Assembly (NCBI RefSeq): GCF_030272615.1
Contig: NC_081411.1
Coordinates: 46,040,517 to 46,104,516 of the forward strand
Length of the DNA: 64,000 nucleotides
Source: Cryptomeria japonica
Taxonomy: Eukaryota; Streptophyta; Pinopsida; Cupressales; Cupressaceae
Direction of reading: 5' to 3'
Shown here: one piece after another, positions 23,168 to 34,287 of the stretch
Position numbering within the stretch: position 1 is the first letter of the stretch
Layout: each line of letters begins with the position of its first letter
Position numbers and translations under genes: made by a program
Notes under the pieces: model-generated
Told to the model about the DNA's origin: nothing
What the model saw: the letters and a program-made list of their open reading frames with translations, nothing else
Database searches by the model: none

Positions 23168-23181
23168 CAAAGAGGGGGAAA
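23168..23181 (+). promoter_or_regulatory. Family X polypurine tract
   Basis: caaagagggggaaa lies directly before the LTR start TGTAGACACC. The inverted copy has aaaagaggagaaaa at the same place (60489-60503, minus). This primes plus-strand synthesis in LTR elements and fixes orientation and 3' LTR start. Confidence 0.8.
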
Positions 23182-24325
23182 TGTAGACACCTAAAAGTGT
23201 CTCGTTAATACTAGACTAATTATTCATCTATTTAATTAAGTAATTCTTTAATTATTTGATTAAAACTAACTATTTCTTCTAATCATCACCCTTCAACATT
23301 TCTAATTATTCTATTTCTATTCTCAAATCATTTTAATCAGTTAACCATATCTCAATTATTAAATAAATATCAATTATTTAATTAATAACAACATTTTCCC
23401 TAGTTAAATAATCTTTATTATTTAATTATTTCTATTTCCTAAGTTTAAATAATTTCATTTAGATTATTTAAATTAATTAAATAAATTCCTCCATTTCCCC
23501 AAATTATAATTCCAATTAACTCCATCTAATTTCATTTCATATTTCCCCAAATTCGAATTTCATATCATTTCATCTAATTCCAAATCATCAAATTTACATT
23601 TCCCCAAATCTGAATTTTAGTTAATTTCATGTGCATTTCAGCATTCAAATGACCAAATTCAAATCCAAATTAAAATGAAAATAAAATTCAATTTCAAATT
23701 CCTACAACACATGCTAAATCAAAATTGATTGATCAAATCAGTTGTCTAATTATTTAACTCAGTGAACTCATCAATCATCCTTTTTAACTGAAAATCAACT
23801 TTTTATGACTAATCCATCAATTCAGTCATCTCCCTAGCCTATTCAGTTTACTGATCAATCAAACAAGTTCAATCTCCAATCAATCTAGTTTACTACTCAA
23901 TCAAATGAGTTAACGAGTCAATCAATCTTAGATAACAAATCAATCAACTGTGTTAATTGATCAATCTAAATCAGTTATCTATCAATCAACACTTGAGTTC
24001 TATTTCTCACCCCCTTTGTGTTGAAAATTTATAAATTTAACTTCTTTCATCAATTAAGTCTATAGTCATAGTATTAAATAATTTTGTCTATCTTATACAA
24101 AAAATCAAGTGCAATACCTAAGAGCCACCTACATCAACAACAATGGGTAAGAACAATGGAAGCCTTGCTATGTCAATTGAGGGAGCTTTTAATTAGTTTC
24201 ATTTCAATTCAATTGATATTGCAGTATTCTATTGTCATTCATGAGTAATATTGATTAGATTAGAGTTGTGATTCACTCTTTGATATCGAATTATGCAATT
24301 TATTCTTATTTACTGCCTTAAAACA
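23182..24325 (+). repeat. Family X 3' LTR (copy A)
   Basis: Begins TGTAGACACCTAAAAGTGTC after the polypurine tract. It is very AT-rich, with many aattatttaattaa words, and resembles copies B (25254-26186) and C (59002-60488). The right end is approximate, placed at ...ccttaaaaca where similarity to the others fades. No convincing frame. Confidence 0.65.
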
Positions 24326-25253
24326 ATGTCTACCAAAATAAATTGTGCCTAGTCCAAGTGGAATTGGACAATAGCAAAAACCAAGCATAACAAAAGGTTG
24401 AATTTCAAATATCTAGAAAAGTTAAAAGAGATCACAATGTTTTCCCTTTCTTTCTATAGAATAGATAAAACTCATGACACTTCATCCTGCTGATCATAAA
24501 AAGTAGTCATCAACCACTTGACTCAAACATCCAAACCTTGAATTATCACTACCTTTATTCACATGAAAACATTTAGCTTTGTACAACCTTTTGAAAATAT
24601 TTGTCACCTTTCTCCAATTAGATCTAGTAATTCATTCATATAAAATTTGGATACAACCTTTTATAAATTGTTCATTCCTCTCTGGTCTAAAATAATTTCT
24701 TATAGTGATTTGGTGACCTACAAATTGAACAAGGGAGAAGATCCCAACATTTCTTTGCTTTATGTCCTTCCTTGTGACAATGCGAATCCTATGTTCTTTG
24801 AGATGACTTGCATAAACCTATAACACTAGCAACATTAGATCTATCTATCTTACCATAACCAATACCTTCATTCTTTATCCTCATGCCTAGTTGAATGGGC
24901 TCTCTTTTTCCTTACCTATGCTTTCCTTCTCCTTTTCCTATATATCCGATTTTTTGCACGATCTTCACACCATTATTATTTTTAATACAAATTTTGTTTT
25001 TAATATCAAAACTCACACCTACAAATTTTGGAGATTTAAACATATACTTACCTTAAACATCACCATCTTGACTTGAAGAAACTTTAGGTATATCATCTAA
25101 TTGATCAAGAAAAAAAACTTTTGTTCCACATGCGACATAACAAACTAATTGCTTTGATTTTTAAAGCTCATTTTTTGTTTTCTAATACTTTTAACTTCTT
25201 TTTTGAATCTTCATTCACCTTCTTTACTTTTTATGATAATCTACAAAGGGTTG
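24326..25253 (-). pseudogene. Degenerate retrotransposon gag fragment with zinc-knuckle remnants
   Basis: The minus strand around 24900-24700 reads NEGIGYGK, then a decayed CHKEGHKAKKCW knuckle and CSICRSPNH. The word GIGYGK also occurs just before a zinc knuckle in the gag-like ORFs of elements N1 and N2, so this may be a relic of the same or a related family. Upstream (25250-25080) is Lys-rich and coiled-coil-like. Many stops; no LTR is attached. Part of the stretch is uncharacterised. Confidence 0.4.
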
Positions 25254-26186
25254 TGTAGACACCTAAAAATGTCTCATTGGCCACTTACTAATTATTGAAT
25301 TTCTATTTCTATCTTCTTATTATTTTATCATTTAACCCTTTTCTAAATATTTATTATTTAATTAATTATGATTTAATTCTTTTGACTAAATAATCTTTAT
25401 TATTTAATTCAATTCAATTTCTAAGTAATTAAATAATTTCTTCAAATTATTTAATTAACTAATTTATTCTTCTAATTCAAATTAAAATTCCAAATCCCCA
25501 AATTCTAATTTTGTCTAGTTTCAAAATTCTTCTAATTCAAAATTTTTTTCTCCAAATTCAATTTCAACCAATTTCATCTAATTTTAAATACTTGTGCATT
25601 TCAATTTCATGATTTCAAAAATCAAATTCAATATCATGAAAAATAAAATATCCTACAACACATGTTAAATTAATCAATTCAATAAATTTATTAATTAAAT
25701 CATTTTCTCAATTATCCTGTAATCATTCTTTTTCATCTTTCAATCATCTATTGTCTCAATCAGTTGGCTCATTTATCTATTCAATCAATTGAGTTCCACC
25801 TCTCAATCATTTGTTCCACCTTCAAATCAGTTGTTCAACTATCAATCAACATTTGAGCTCACTTGAGTTCCACCTCTTATTCAATCCTCTCAAAAAATTT
25901 ATAAATTCAACATCAATTCTCCATTTCTAACAATCAGAAACTTGAAATCTTTTTGCCATTTAAAGGTTAGCATCACAATATCTGAGATCCAAGATTCATC
26001 AAAGAAGATAAGGACAATGGAAGCTATATGTGACCATGGAATAGGGAGTTTTGATTGAATATTATACATCCTATTGTATTGTTTACATTATTCTATTGAT
26101 ATTTGTTAGAATTCATAGCTAGAATAGGGATTCATGATTTTCCTTATTATTTCTAGTTATACAATGATGAATTTTACTAAGTTACA
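25254..26186 (+). repeat. Family X-type LTR (copy B)
   Basis: Starts TGTAGACACCTAAAAATGTC and ends ...aagttaca; similar in order and content to copies A and C. It is followed after two bases by TGGTGAACCTGAC, which has the form of a PBS, so it may be a 5' LTR rather than a solo LTR. No matching 5-bp flanks (ggttg and tttgg). Confidence 0.6.
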
Positions 26187-27539
26187 TTTGGTGAACCTGA
26201 CTTAAATTAATAGATTATTTATCTTTTGTGTTTCTTTTTTTTTTTTGCAGGACTGTACTGATTTTCAAAATTTTTGTAGGTTTTGTATGAATTTCAGAGG
26301 TGCGTTTAACAATTCTGCATTCGTCCACATCCTCTATGGCATTCATCCTTATACTGTACCACATCTATTTGGACAATTTTTTGTATTTTCCCTATTATGA
26401 TTTTGCATTCGTCTAGTACTTTTGTTGCATTCATCATTATGTTGTTTCGCATTTATTTAGATTAACTTTGCATTCACTTAGTTTTGTTTTCTTAGATTCT
26501 CATTCTTTGTTTTGTCTAATTCATCATTCAATTTGGCAAATATGAATGTTTTATCTCTATATGCTACATATAATACATGGCATCTTATGGAAGGAAAGAT
26601 AAAATTAAATGTTTCAGGTGCTAGGAAGAAATCTTAGTAGAAGAGGCAAGCAAAATTCTATCAGAGGATATTAAGAGCAGACAGGAGAATTCAAGAAATA
26701 GAGGAACAAACTGCTCTTGATCGGTACCACCTCGATGCTCTCAGTAGTACCCTTACTAGTTTTCTCCTCTCTTTTCTTTTGGCTCTCTTCTCTTTCCATC
26801 ATTTGTTATAGTCTTCTTTATTTTTCATTTTGGCTAGCCATGATGTCTACTCCCCTTTTCTTTGTTTTCTACTTGATTTTCCTTGAATTCTTAGTGTCTC
26901 TTTTTTCCATGGGTATTCATGATTTGGTCTTCCATTATGCCTTTATTTCATCTCATGGGAGTTATCTAATTAGTTTACCTCAATAGTCATGTCCCTTTAT
27001 TCCATTGTAGACTCTTTCCCCCTTTCCATCCCCCATCCCCTTGGCTCTTGACTCTTTCTCACAAGGTCGACATCGAGAAGATAGAGTTTTACTAGTTTAT
27101 TTTTATTCTCGCTTCTTTTTCTAATATGGTGTTGACTAAATAAAAAAAATATCAACAATACCCCAACAAAACCTAACCAACGTCCCAACAATGAATGCTA
27201 GTTGTCGTCTTTAAGCTCAAAGGAAGTCCTATTGAGGTGATCAATAAGATAAATTTTGGATCTAGTTTATCTATTTAATCCAAAAAGAAATAATGTGCAC
27301 AATATTAGAGTGAGATTATGGATTCTTTATCTTAATATATCAATGTGTAGTGTACATTCCTTATAACTCCTTGATCAATTATATATTTCCATCTATTGTC
27401 TTAATCTCATGCTTCTAATTCTAATATCTTAGTGACTATCTATCCTATTTCTACTTATATATCCTTTCAGTGTTGCAACCCTTTGATAGTAACTTCCTAA
27501 CTAGTATCTTGCACTTAGTTTGTTTATTCTAGAACCATG
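26187..27539 (+). other. Unassigned sequence after LTR B
   Basis: Possibly the 5' internal region of a truncated family X-type element. It contains loose repeats of gcattc(g/a)tc at 26320-26480. A hydrophobic plus-strand frame (26717-26986) has no recognisable features. Nothing else seen. Confidence 0.3.
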
Positions 27540-28513
27540 GTTTCTATTATGGGAAAAGCAGGTTTTGAAGGGACCCTGAAACCCTTTACAAAAGATCCTT
27601 AAATGCTAATAGCATTAAGAAATGAGAAGAAACAAACAACAAAAAAACCGGCACATATATGGGCAATATCCAACAAAAGGCCCAACAAAACCAGCAATGC
27701 ATTTGAGAATGATGTTTACAAGATTACCTTGTAGTATTGTTGGATTGATGTCTATAGCATATTTTCCGGTCAACAGTACTCTAGATGTAAGGTCATAAAT
27801 GGAGCTTACTACTGGAGATATATTCTTCCCCATCATTACACTATTGTTGATTCCTTTAAAGAACCTCATCTTACAAATGATTTTCTTATAACATGTAAAA
27901 TCCTTCAAATTTTCAAATTTGATAGTGCTTACTCCTTTGGTTTTTAGCAACATAGTTTTGATCAAGAAATGATATTTGATTCATAAGTTTTGATGGGCCC
28001 TTATTCACCAAATTATCAAATTCCTTAAGGCCAACTATCCCTCCTAATTATTTGGTGCCTTCTATAATAATGTCAGTTGAGGACCCTCTTCCTTTGGGTT
28101 CTAGTATTATAAAAGTGAGGCACAATATCCCCACTTTGGCTTTTAGTCCAACTACTAAATGTAATAATGAGTCTTGGACTATAGTGCACAAGAGGAAGAA
28201 AGGTATTTTATAAAATGCATAAACCCCCATAACTTGTTATGAACTATTCTCAAAATTGTGTGGTGAGGGGAGCTAGACCTATTTTAAGGGTTGTGTAGTC
28301 CTACATTTAATGTGAAGTTGGTGGATTTCAACCTAGAGTTACATTTCCTTTCTTATGGCTATGTATTTATTGTCAAATGGATGTTTATGGTGGTTCAATT
28401 CCTTACTCTTGTTTTCTTTTTATTGTCCCTATGTTGAGTACTAAGCTTCAATGTTATATTTTCTATGATCCTTATAAAAGGTTCGAGGACCTTTCAAAAC
28501 CCCTTATTTATCA
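27540..28513. pseudogene. LINE 3'-end remnants, both orientations
   Basis: At 27540-27600 the minus strand gives ttgtaaagggtttc followed by gtcccttcaaaacctg, the same 3' untranslated signature as the LINE insertion at 20548-22385. On the plus strand, 28060-28210 ends with ESWTIVHKRKKG, like the C-terminus of LINE ORF1 proteins, then a 3' untranslated region to gttcgaggacctttcaaaac near 28510. Element N1 inserted just beyond, in a (taa)n tail that resumes at 35076. These are fragments only. Confidence 0.45.
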
Positions 28514-28518
28514 TTAAT
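28514..28518. other. Left target-site duplication of N1 (ttaat)
   Basis: Five bases directly before the LTR start, repeated exactly at 35076-35080. The unoccupied site would have read tcattaataataataat, apparently the simple tail of the preceding LINE. Confidence 0.8.
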
Positions 28519-29267
28519 TGTTGGCATATGCACACTCCAATGAGACATTGTAGGTGATTGAAGGTTTTGTCATTGATGGCAACCTTACAATCCTATGGCA
28601 CCGACATCAGCATTACACACTCTACACCAACACTCAAGACACCGGCACCGGCATAGAAGGCCAATAGGATTTTTGATATATTATATTTTGTTTATTATTG
28701 TAAAAACTTTGTAAGCCGACATGATATCATTGTAATATGACTTGTATATATAAGAAGTCATTGTAGAACATTTTTTTAAGGAAGTGATAGGTGAAATAAG
28801 GCAGACCTATTATGCGAAATATAGGTTAAGGGTATATGTAAAGAACAAAGCAAAAACCGGTACTAAATCTGGCATTGAAGATTATATTGTAAAGCAATAC
28901 AAGAAAATGGATTTATATAATCCACATTGTAAGTCAGTGAGACTTCCCATTTTGAGTAGTGAGCTCTAGGCACTTGGCCTTCTTGCATGTGCAGACCCCT
29001 ATTGTAAGTAATATTCTCTTATTGGCCAGCAAGTGAATATTGTGGGTCACAAATCCCACTGAGGTTTTTTCCACACCGGGTTTCCTTGTCAAATCCTTGT
29101 GTTATGGTGTGCTTTTGATGTGGATGTTCTTGATTCTGTATATAGCATTAATTCTTGCATATCGGTATACTATTATAATATGTTCTCCATGTTTTAAGTT
29201 AAGAAATTCTAATTATCGGTTAGATACTGATTCACCCCCCCCCTCAGTATTTGTGGGATTCCTAACA
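28519..29267 (+). repeat. N1 5' LTR (749 bp)
   Basis: TGTTGGCATATG...CCTAACA. A probable TATA box, tatatataag, lies at about 28745-28754. The C-run ttcaccccccccct (29231-29244) near the U5 end is shared with N2 and Z. A 61-codon frame inside is not conserved in N2 and is not treated as a gene. Confidence 0.93.
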
Positions 29268-29269
29268 AT

Positions 29270-29281
29270 TGGTATCAGAGC
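29270..29281 (+). promoter_or_regulatory. N1 primer binding site (initiator tRNA-Met)
   Basis: TGGTATCAGAGC, two bases after the LTR end. This is the standard plant copia PBS complementary to the 3' end of initiator methionine tRNA. Confidence 0.95.
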
Positions 29282-29338
29282 TTGGTCCTCTATTTTCAGA
29301 AGCCTAACAGCTTGAGGAAGATCTTGACACCAGTAGAA

Positions 29339-30496
29339 ATGGAAAATCTGATGAAGCAACTTGAAGTAGCTCTCTCAAACTATGATACAGAAAAATTAAA
29401 AAACATCAAACTTGAAGATGATTTGAAGGTAGCTTAGGATATCATTCAAGCACTTCAAGAGAATTTTACCATTGCAAGGAACAAGAGAAGAGAACTTTGT
29501 GAAAAGATGTAGAGTGAAAATGATGAAAAAGAAACTCTTAATGATACAATAAGCAAGCTGAAGCAAGAGAACATGGCAACAAAGAATGAGATGCAGGATA
29601 TGACTATGAGATTTTTCAAAGAAATTAAAGAGAGGAAAAAGAATGAAGAGGAATTGACTAGAAGACTAAATGATACTGAAAATACAAATATAAGACTTGG
29701 TTATGAAAATGACTTATTGAAAACAGATCTGTTGCATGCACAAAATAACTCAAATGAACTCATGAGACAGAAAGAAATCTTGGAAAGAGAATTGGCTGCT
29801 GCAAATCAACACAAGGAGAAATTCAAGAAAAGCTCAGAAGAACTTAATGACATGATAAAGAATCAAAAACCAAATGGTGACAATAATGGTTTAGGCTTTG
29901 AAGTTGGTGAAAGCTCTGGTACTGCAAACACACAGGATTACAGCAAACCAGTAAGACAACGAAATGCTTATAAATTCAATGGCAAATGCTTCAACTATAA
30001 TAAGTATGGTCATAAAGAAAATCAATGTAGATCTAGAAATTATCAGAATACCAACACACCCACCAGTCAATGTTCAAAATGCAATAAAGTTGGTCATAAC
30101 TCTGAAAATTGCAGAATGAATGTGAGATGTTATGTTTGTGGAAGATTTGGGCACTTATCTAATCAATGCATAACACAAACTGGCATAGGTTATGGAAAGG
30201 ATATTCAGAAAAATAATTTGACTTGTTATGCTTGTAACAAGATTGGGCATATTGCAAAATTCTGCAAAAGTAAAGGATCACTGGGAGACAACAAAAGTTC
30301 TAGCTTGAAAGGAAAAGAAAAAGTTGAAGAGGTAAAACAAGAATTCTCAAAACAATGGATTAGAAAAGCAGATCTAAATGTTGGGAATACTCCTCCACCG
30401 GTAGAACCAATGAACACCCCACCAGTAGAACAGAGTATTAGTCTAGTGGCAGGACAGAGTAGTGCTCCACCGAAAGGAAGTGCTTCATCAAATTGA
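29339..30496 (+). pseudogene. N1 gag-like protein: coiled coil plus four CCHC zinc knuckles
   Basis: A 385-codon frame from ATG 29339, with stops only at 29435-29437 and 29510-29512. Residues about 1-190 are Glu/Lys/Asn-rich and strongly coiled-coil in character (KNEEELTRRLNDTEN, QKEILERELAAANQHKEKFK). Residues about 220-320 carry four knuckles: CFNYNKYGHKENQC (first one missing its second Cys), CSKCNKVGHNSENC, CYVCGRFGHLSNQC and CYACNKIGHIAKFC. The tail is basic, then Pro-rich. The layout resembles nucleocapsid-type RNA binding, but the usual copia UBN2/gag capsid domain is not seen. It could coat element RNA while capsid and enzymes come from a helper. The same protein is in N2. Confidence 0.75.
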
Positions 30497-30802
30497 AGAA
30501 ATTTTATTTGAGGGTTTGGCAATCTAATGACACATGTGCTATTATTCCCTCAGTTAAAGATGAAAAGTGGAAAGATACTTATATACCAGCAGACATGTTA
30601 AGTTATTACTTAATCGACATGCATTAAATGTGGTAGATGGTGAAATAAACATTATAAATTTATGGTGTTAGCTCCATTTCACTTCACTGTGAATTCAAAC
30701 ACCTGAAGAGCACGAAAATCTCCAGAGCAAAGGCATTCCAAGAAAGAAGCAAGAACACTCCAAGCTATCATCCATCCTAAAGGCAGTAAAAGGTATTTTA
30801 TC
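30497..30802 (+). other. N1 spacer between gag-like ORF and ORF2
   Basis: About 300 bases with no conserved frame. N2 has an equivalent spacer (49992-50295) of almost equal length, with matching words near the ORF2 start, which suggests a real leader or intergenic region rather than lost coding DNA. Confidence 0.5.
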
Positions 30803-33800
30803 ATGGCATCCACCTCTGCGCTTGAATACATAGAAAACCCTACTATTGTAGATGTTATAAAAATACCTAGGCCCATATTTCAAATAATTCCCGAAGTAGC
30901 AAAGAAAGATGATGCTATAGGTGCTTTTTCTCAAATTCCTAAGGGAGTTGTTTATGTTGAAGATCCAAGAATTTACATTCACTGTAACATTGAGGAATTA
31001 GGAGATGAAGAGATTAAGACAATGTTTAAATCTGTGATATGTGATGAATTTGGCAAAGTAAAAGATGAACACAAGATTATTGAAACCCTAGGATTTACAG
31101 AGATCCTTAGCATTCCTAAATTTCCCAAGGACATGATTAGGATAGTCTTAAGCAGGGTGCATGGATAATTTTTCTGGCTAGATACAATCCACAAAATCAC
31201 TAAGGAAGTTGTGAAAGTTGTCACAGGGTTACCGGGCACCGGTAAAAGACCGGACAGAACTAAGAAGGTATCCAATGACCTAGTTACAAACCTAACTGGG
31301 GCCACATCTGATAAAAGATCCTTAAGAGTAAATGATGTAACATACATTAATGTGAGATTTATCAGCATGATATTAGGGTATAAAGCTACTCATGCAAATA
31401 GACTTAATTCAGTTTCAAGTTTATGCATTAAGAGTGCTTATGATATGGTAACAGATAATGCAAAGATTGATGTATGCGAGTGGTTAAAGGATGAATTAAT
31501 TGACAACCTTGGAAAGATTAAGAAGGATAAGAAATGAACTTTCAAATTTGGAAATCTGCTAGTATGTCTAATGCTACATATAACCAAACAAGTTCCCAGT
31601 ATAGGCTACAAAGAACTTGGATATGATATACCAGTAGGTAAACATCTAACAGAATTATTCAACAGTATGGGAGAAGACAAGGAACAGAATATTCAAGACT
31701 ATTTTCAAGCACTAAAGGCCAAAATGAAGAAAAGAATCAGGTTATGACAAAAGATTGTTGACAAATATAAAGATGAAATATGCTTTGTAATCAACAAAGA
31801 TGAGATCTAGATGGAAGCAGTCATCCCTAGGACAATTTGGGTAACAGAGATGGGTTATGAAACCAATGATCACATCATTGAGACTTATGCAAAAGCCCTT
31901 TTGGAAGCCCCTAAGGATCCAAAGGAAGAAATATTTGGCAATGCTGAAACAATTGAAAGTGAAATACAATCTAAGAAAAGAATGAAAAAGGTTGAGGTAG
32001 GTGTAAAAAGAGGTTCCAGACAAGCAAAGGCCATCAAAGAAGATGTGTTAAAACTAACCAGTATAATAGAGGAAGAGTTAGCAACATTACAGCCTGAAAC
32101 TCACCTATCACTGGTAGGTACTTCTTCAAAGAATGACATGCCTGCAAATTTCAAAAGAGTTGTGAGAAAAAGAGATCCCTCACCGGCAACCACACCCTCA
32201 CCTAGAAGGACAAGACAAAAACAACAAGAAGTGAGATCTCTAGTAAGAAAGGCTACACTAAAGAAAAAGAAACTGACACCCAAAAGGAAGAAGAGGATAG
32301 ACAAGGACTTGGCCCCTCTTGACATATTGTTGAATGAAATTACAGAGGAAGGAAAATTGAATAATATAGAGAAAATATATGATACTTTAACAGTTGATGA
32401 AAAAGAACAAGTTGAAAATAGTGTTATATTGCATATGGATATGTATAAGAAATTTTTGATGGAAATAGTAAATGAAATTCCAAATGAACTATTTAATAGA
32501 CTGGAAGCAAGAAGACAAGCAGTAGTAGAACTGGACAAGAAAATAAAGATTGAAAAACTACTTGCTGTATATCCGGTGAATTCACCCAAAGAAATTGATG
32601 ACCTAATTGCTCAAGCCAACCGATCAGTATTTTCCACTGCACACCGGCACATTGCTTTAATGATAGGAAGAGTTAATGAGGTAAAAGAGGACACAAAAAA
32701 TGCATGGGATATTTTCTTAGTTGAAAAAGAAAAACAAGAAGAGTATAGGAAACCAAAACCTATCAAAGTCTATCAAAAGGACAAAGATAAGGGTAAAGGA
32801 AAGGTTGGTGGACCTCCTGGCATCAAAATAAAAGATAACTTATCCCCACCACCTCTGAATACTCCACCGGTAAAAACAATTGAAGACCAACTGACAGATG
32901 ATAATATGGATATGTCACAACAGGATACAAATCCTAATCCTGAGATACTATACACAATTAATGTTGATACTTAAACAATCAACATTGTGGTAGATAAAGA
33001 TACAATAGGTAAAACTAACATGGCTAGTGAGCCACTGGTATCAGACAAAGGTAAACCGGTAGTTAATGTCATAGAGAAACAAACAAGGCAACAAGAAGAG
33101 ACACAAACAAAGACAAAAGTAGAGAAAAAGGCTCCGGAACAACAACAATAGGAACAGGATCAGAAGGAAATAGTGCCATCGACAACTAGAGAAATAGAAA
33201 AACCATTACTTTAGGAAATGCGAACACAAACAGACCTACCAGAGGTCAATATAAGTTTGGTTACTTCCACTGGTGGTACTCAAAATGTTGATTCATCATC
33301 AGGCTTCAAATCTAAAAATGTGACTGAGGTACTATTAGAGTCAATTAAAAAGATAACAGACTGCAGCTCACAGGCTTATAAGGCAATAGATGATACCATA
33401 CCAATTTTGAAGGTAATTGCTCCTAACTGTAGTATAGACAATAAAGATTCTTTAGGACAACTTGATACCTTGTGCAAATATATCACATAAAACATTGAGA
33501 AAATAAAGGAAGAGACACTAAAGGATAAAATAGAAATTGAAAAGAAAAAATTCTTTGATGAAAAAATAAAGAAGTGTAATAGGGAATTTGATACACTTCT
33601 ACCGGAACTGTGTAATTCATTGAAAGGGTTAAAAACTTTGTACAAAGACACCTATAAGACAAACCTTTTGACTATATATATAGACAAGAAGATGAGCAAG
33701 GTACAGGATGAAATCAATAAACTTGCAAATAATTTTGTCAACTCACCTGACCCACTATCAGTTTTTGAATAGAAGATAACAAATTTTGAGGAATATGTAC

Positions 33801-34075
33801 TTAAATTGGAAAGAGAGAAAGAAAGAATAGTGAATAAGGCAAAGCATCTAAGATTAAAACCGAGTCCAAGATTGGACTATCTAGCATCACTACGAAAGGA
33901 TATATCTGAGACATTGGTACAGGGACAGAAAACACCGGTAGAGCATTTGCAACATCTGACTGGTACAGTTAAGAGAACATAGACAACAATAAGAGATAGT
34001 AAAAAGTTCATGGAGAGTATAAAGTCTATTCTAGCAGATATATTTCAATTGGTAATCACACAGGTACAAGGGTGA
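30803..34075 (+). pseudogene. N1 ORF2: unknown protein of about 1,090 residues in place of pol
   Basis: A single frame from ATG 30803 to TGA 34073-34075 with no frameshift, interrupted by about ten nonsense codons (for example 31166, 31535, 31745, 31808, 32972, 33488). The N-terminal part (residues about 1-340) holds IIPEVAK, YVEDPRIYI, CNIEELG, HKIIETLGF and VSSLCIKSAYDM. The middle is basic and Ser/Pro-rich (PSPRRTRQKQQ, KKKKLTPKRKKR), then has a helical segment (VDEKEQVENSVILHMDMYKKF). The C-terminal third has KNVTEVLLESIKKITDC, YKAIDDTIPILKVIAPNC and Lys/Glu-rich coiled coil. N2 has the same protein at roughly 60% identity in the N-terminal 120 residues by eye. No transmembrane segment, signal peptide or known catalytic motif. 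Possible roles: a capsid-like structural protein, an envelope-position gene of a SIRE-like ancestor, or a captured host gene. Function is unknown. Confidence 0.8.
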
Positions 34076-34275
34076 AACTACAAACTCTACTGACATCTTG
34101 ACAACCTTTGTCATTGATAAAGGGGGAGTAGTAGTATGAGCAAATTCAAATCACAGGAATCATATGCTCAGGGGGAGCACACATTTTTGGTAAATTTTTT
34201 TGCACTTCACATTTTTTTTGGATTACAAGTTTTTGGACACTTTTTGAATTTCTCATGAGTGTTGCCATCAATGCC

Positions 34276-34286
34276 AAAGGGGGAGA
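34276..34286 (+). promoter_or_regulatory. N1 polypurine tract
   Basis: aaagggggaga directly before the 3' LTR. Similar G-runs occur upstream at about 34123-34130 (aaagggggag) and 34170-34178 (cagggggag); repeated polypurine tracts of this kind are a known trait of SIRE-type copia elements. Confidence 0.85.
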
Positions 34287-34287
34287 T

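Larger units (their letters stand above)
720..24325 (+). mobile_element. Family X LTR retrotransposon, plus-strand copy, split by two insertions
   Basis: Three segments (720-2789, 18402-20547, 22386-24325) match, in order, the minus strand of 59002-64000. That shows they are one element divided by gypsy element G and by a LINE insertion. The 3' end has a polypurine tract (23168-23181) followed by an LTR starting TGTAGACACC at 23182. The 5' LTR, PBS and any pol genes are not in the window. The only coding capacity seen is a broken Pro/Ser/Gln-rich frame. No reverse transcriptase was found, so the copy is either truncated or belongs to a non-autonomous family. Superfamily is unknown. The 5' limit given is simply the first plausible ATG. 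Confidence 0.7.

Noticed and set aside
26717-26986. Hydrophobic 89-codon plus-strand ORF resembling a membrane protein
   Set aside because: T-rich DNA gives Phe/Leu/Ser-rich frames by chance; there is no homologue in the window and no supporting context.
28784-28969. 61-codon open frame in the N1 5' LTR, also intact at 34592-34777
   Set aside because: It lies in the LTR and is conserved only because the LTRs are near-identical. The homologous N2 LTR sequence has indels that destroy the frame.
31230-31253. GLPGTGKR in N1 ORF2, resembling a Walker A nucleotide-binding loop
   Set aside because: The required Ser/Thr after Lys is Arg, no Walker B follows, and the N2 equivalent reads SLPSTDSR. 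Not conserved, so chance.
32101-32589. 162-codon minus-strand ORF, Ser/Phe-rich
   Set aside because: Shadow of the ORF2 frame of N1; no homologue on the minus strand of N2.
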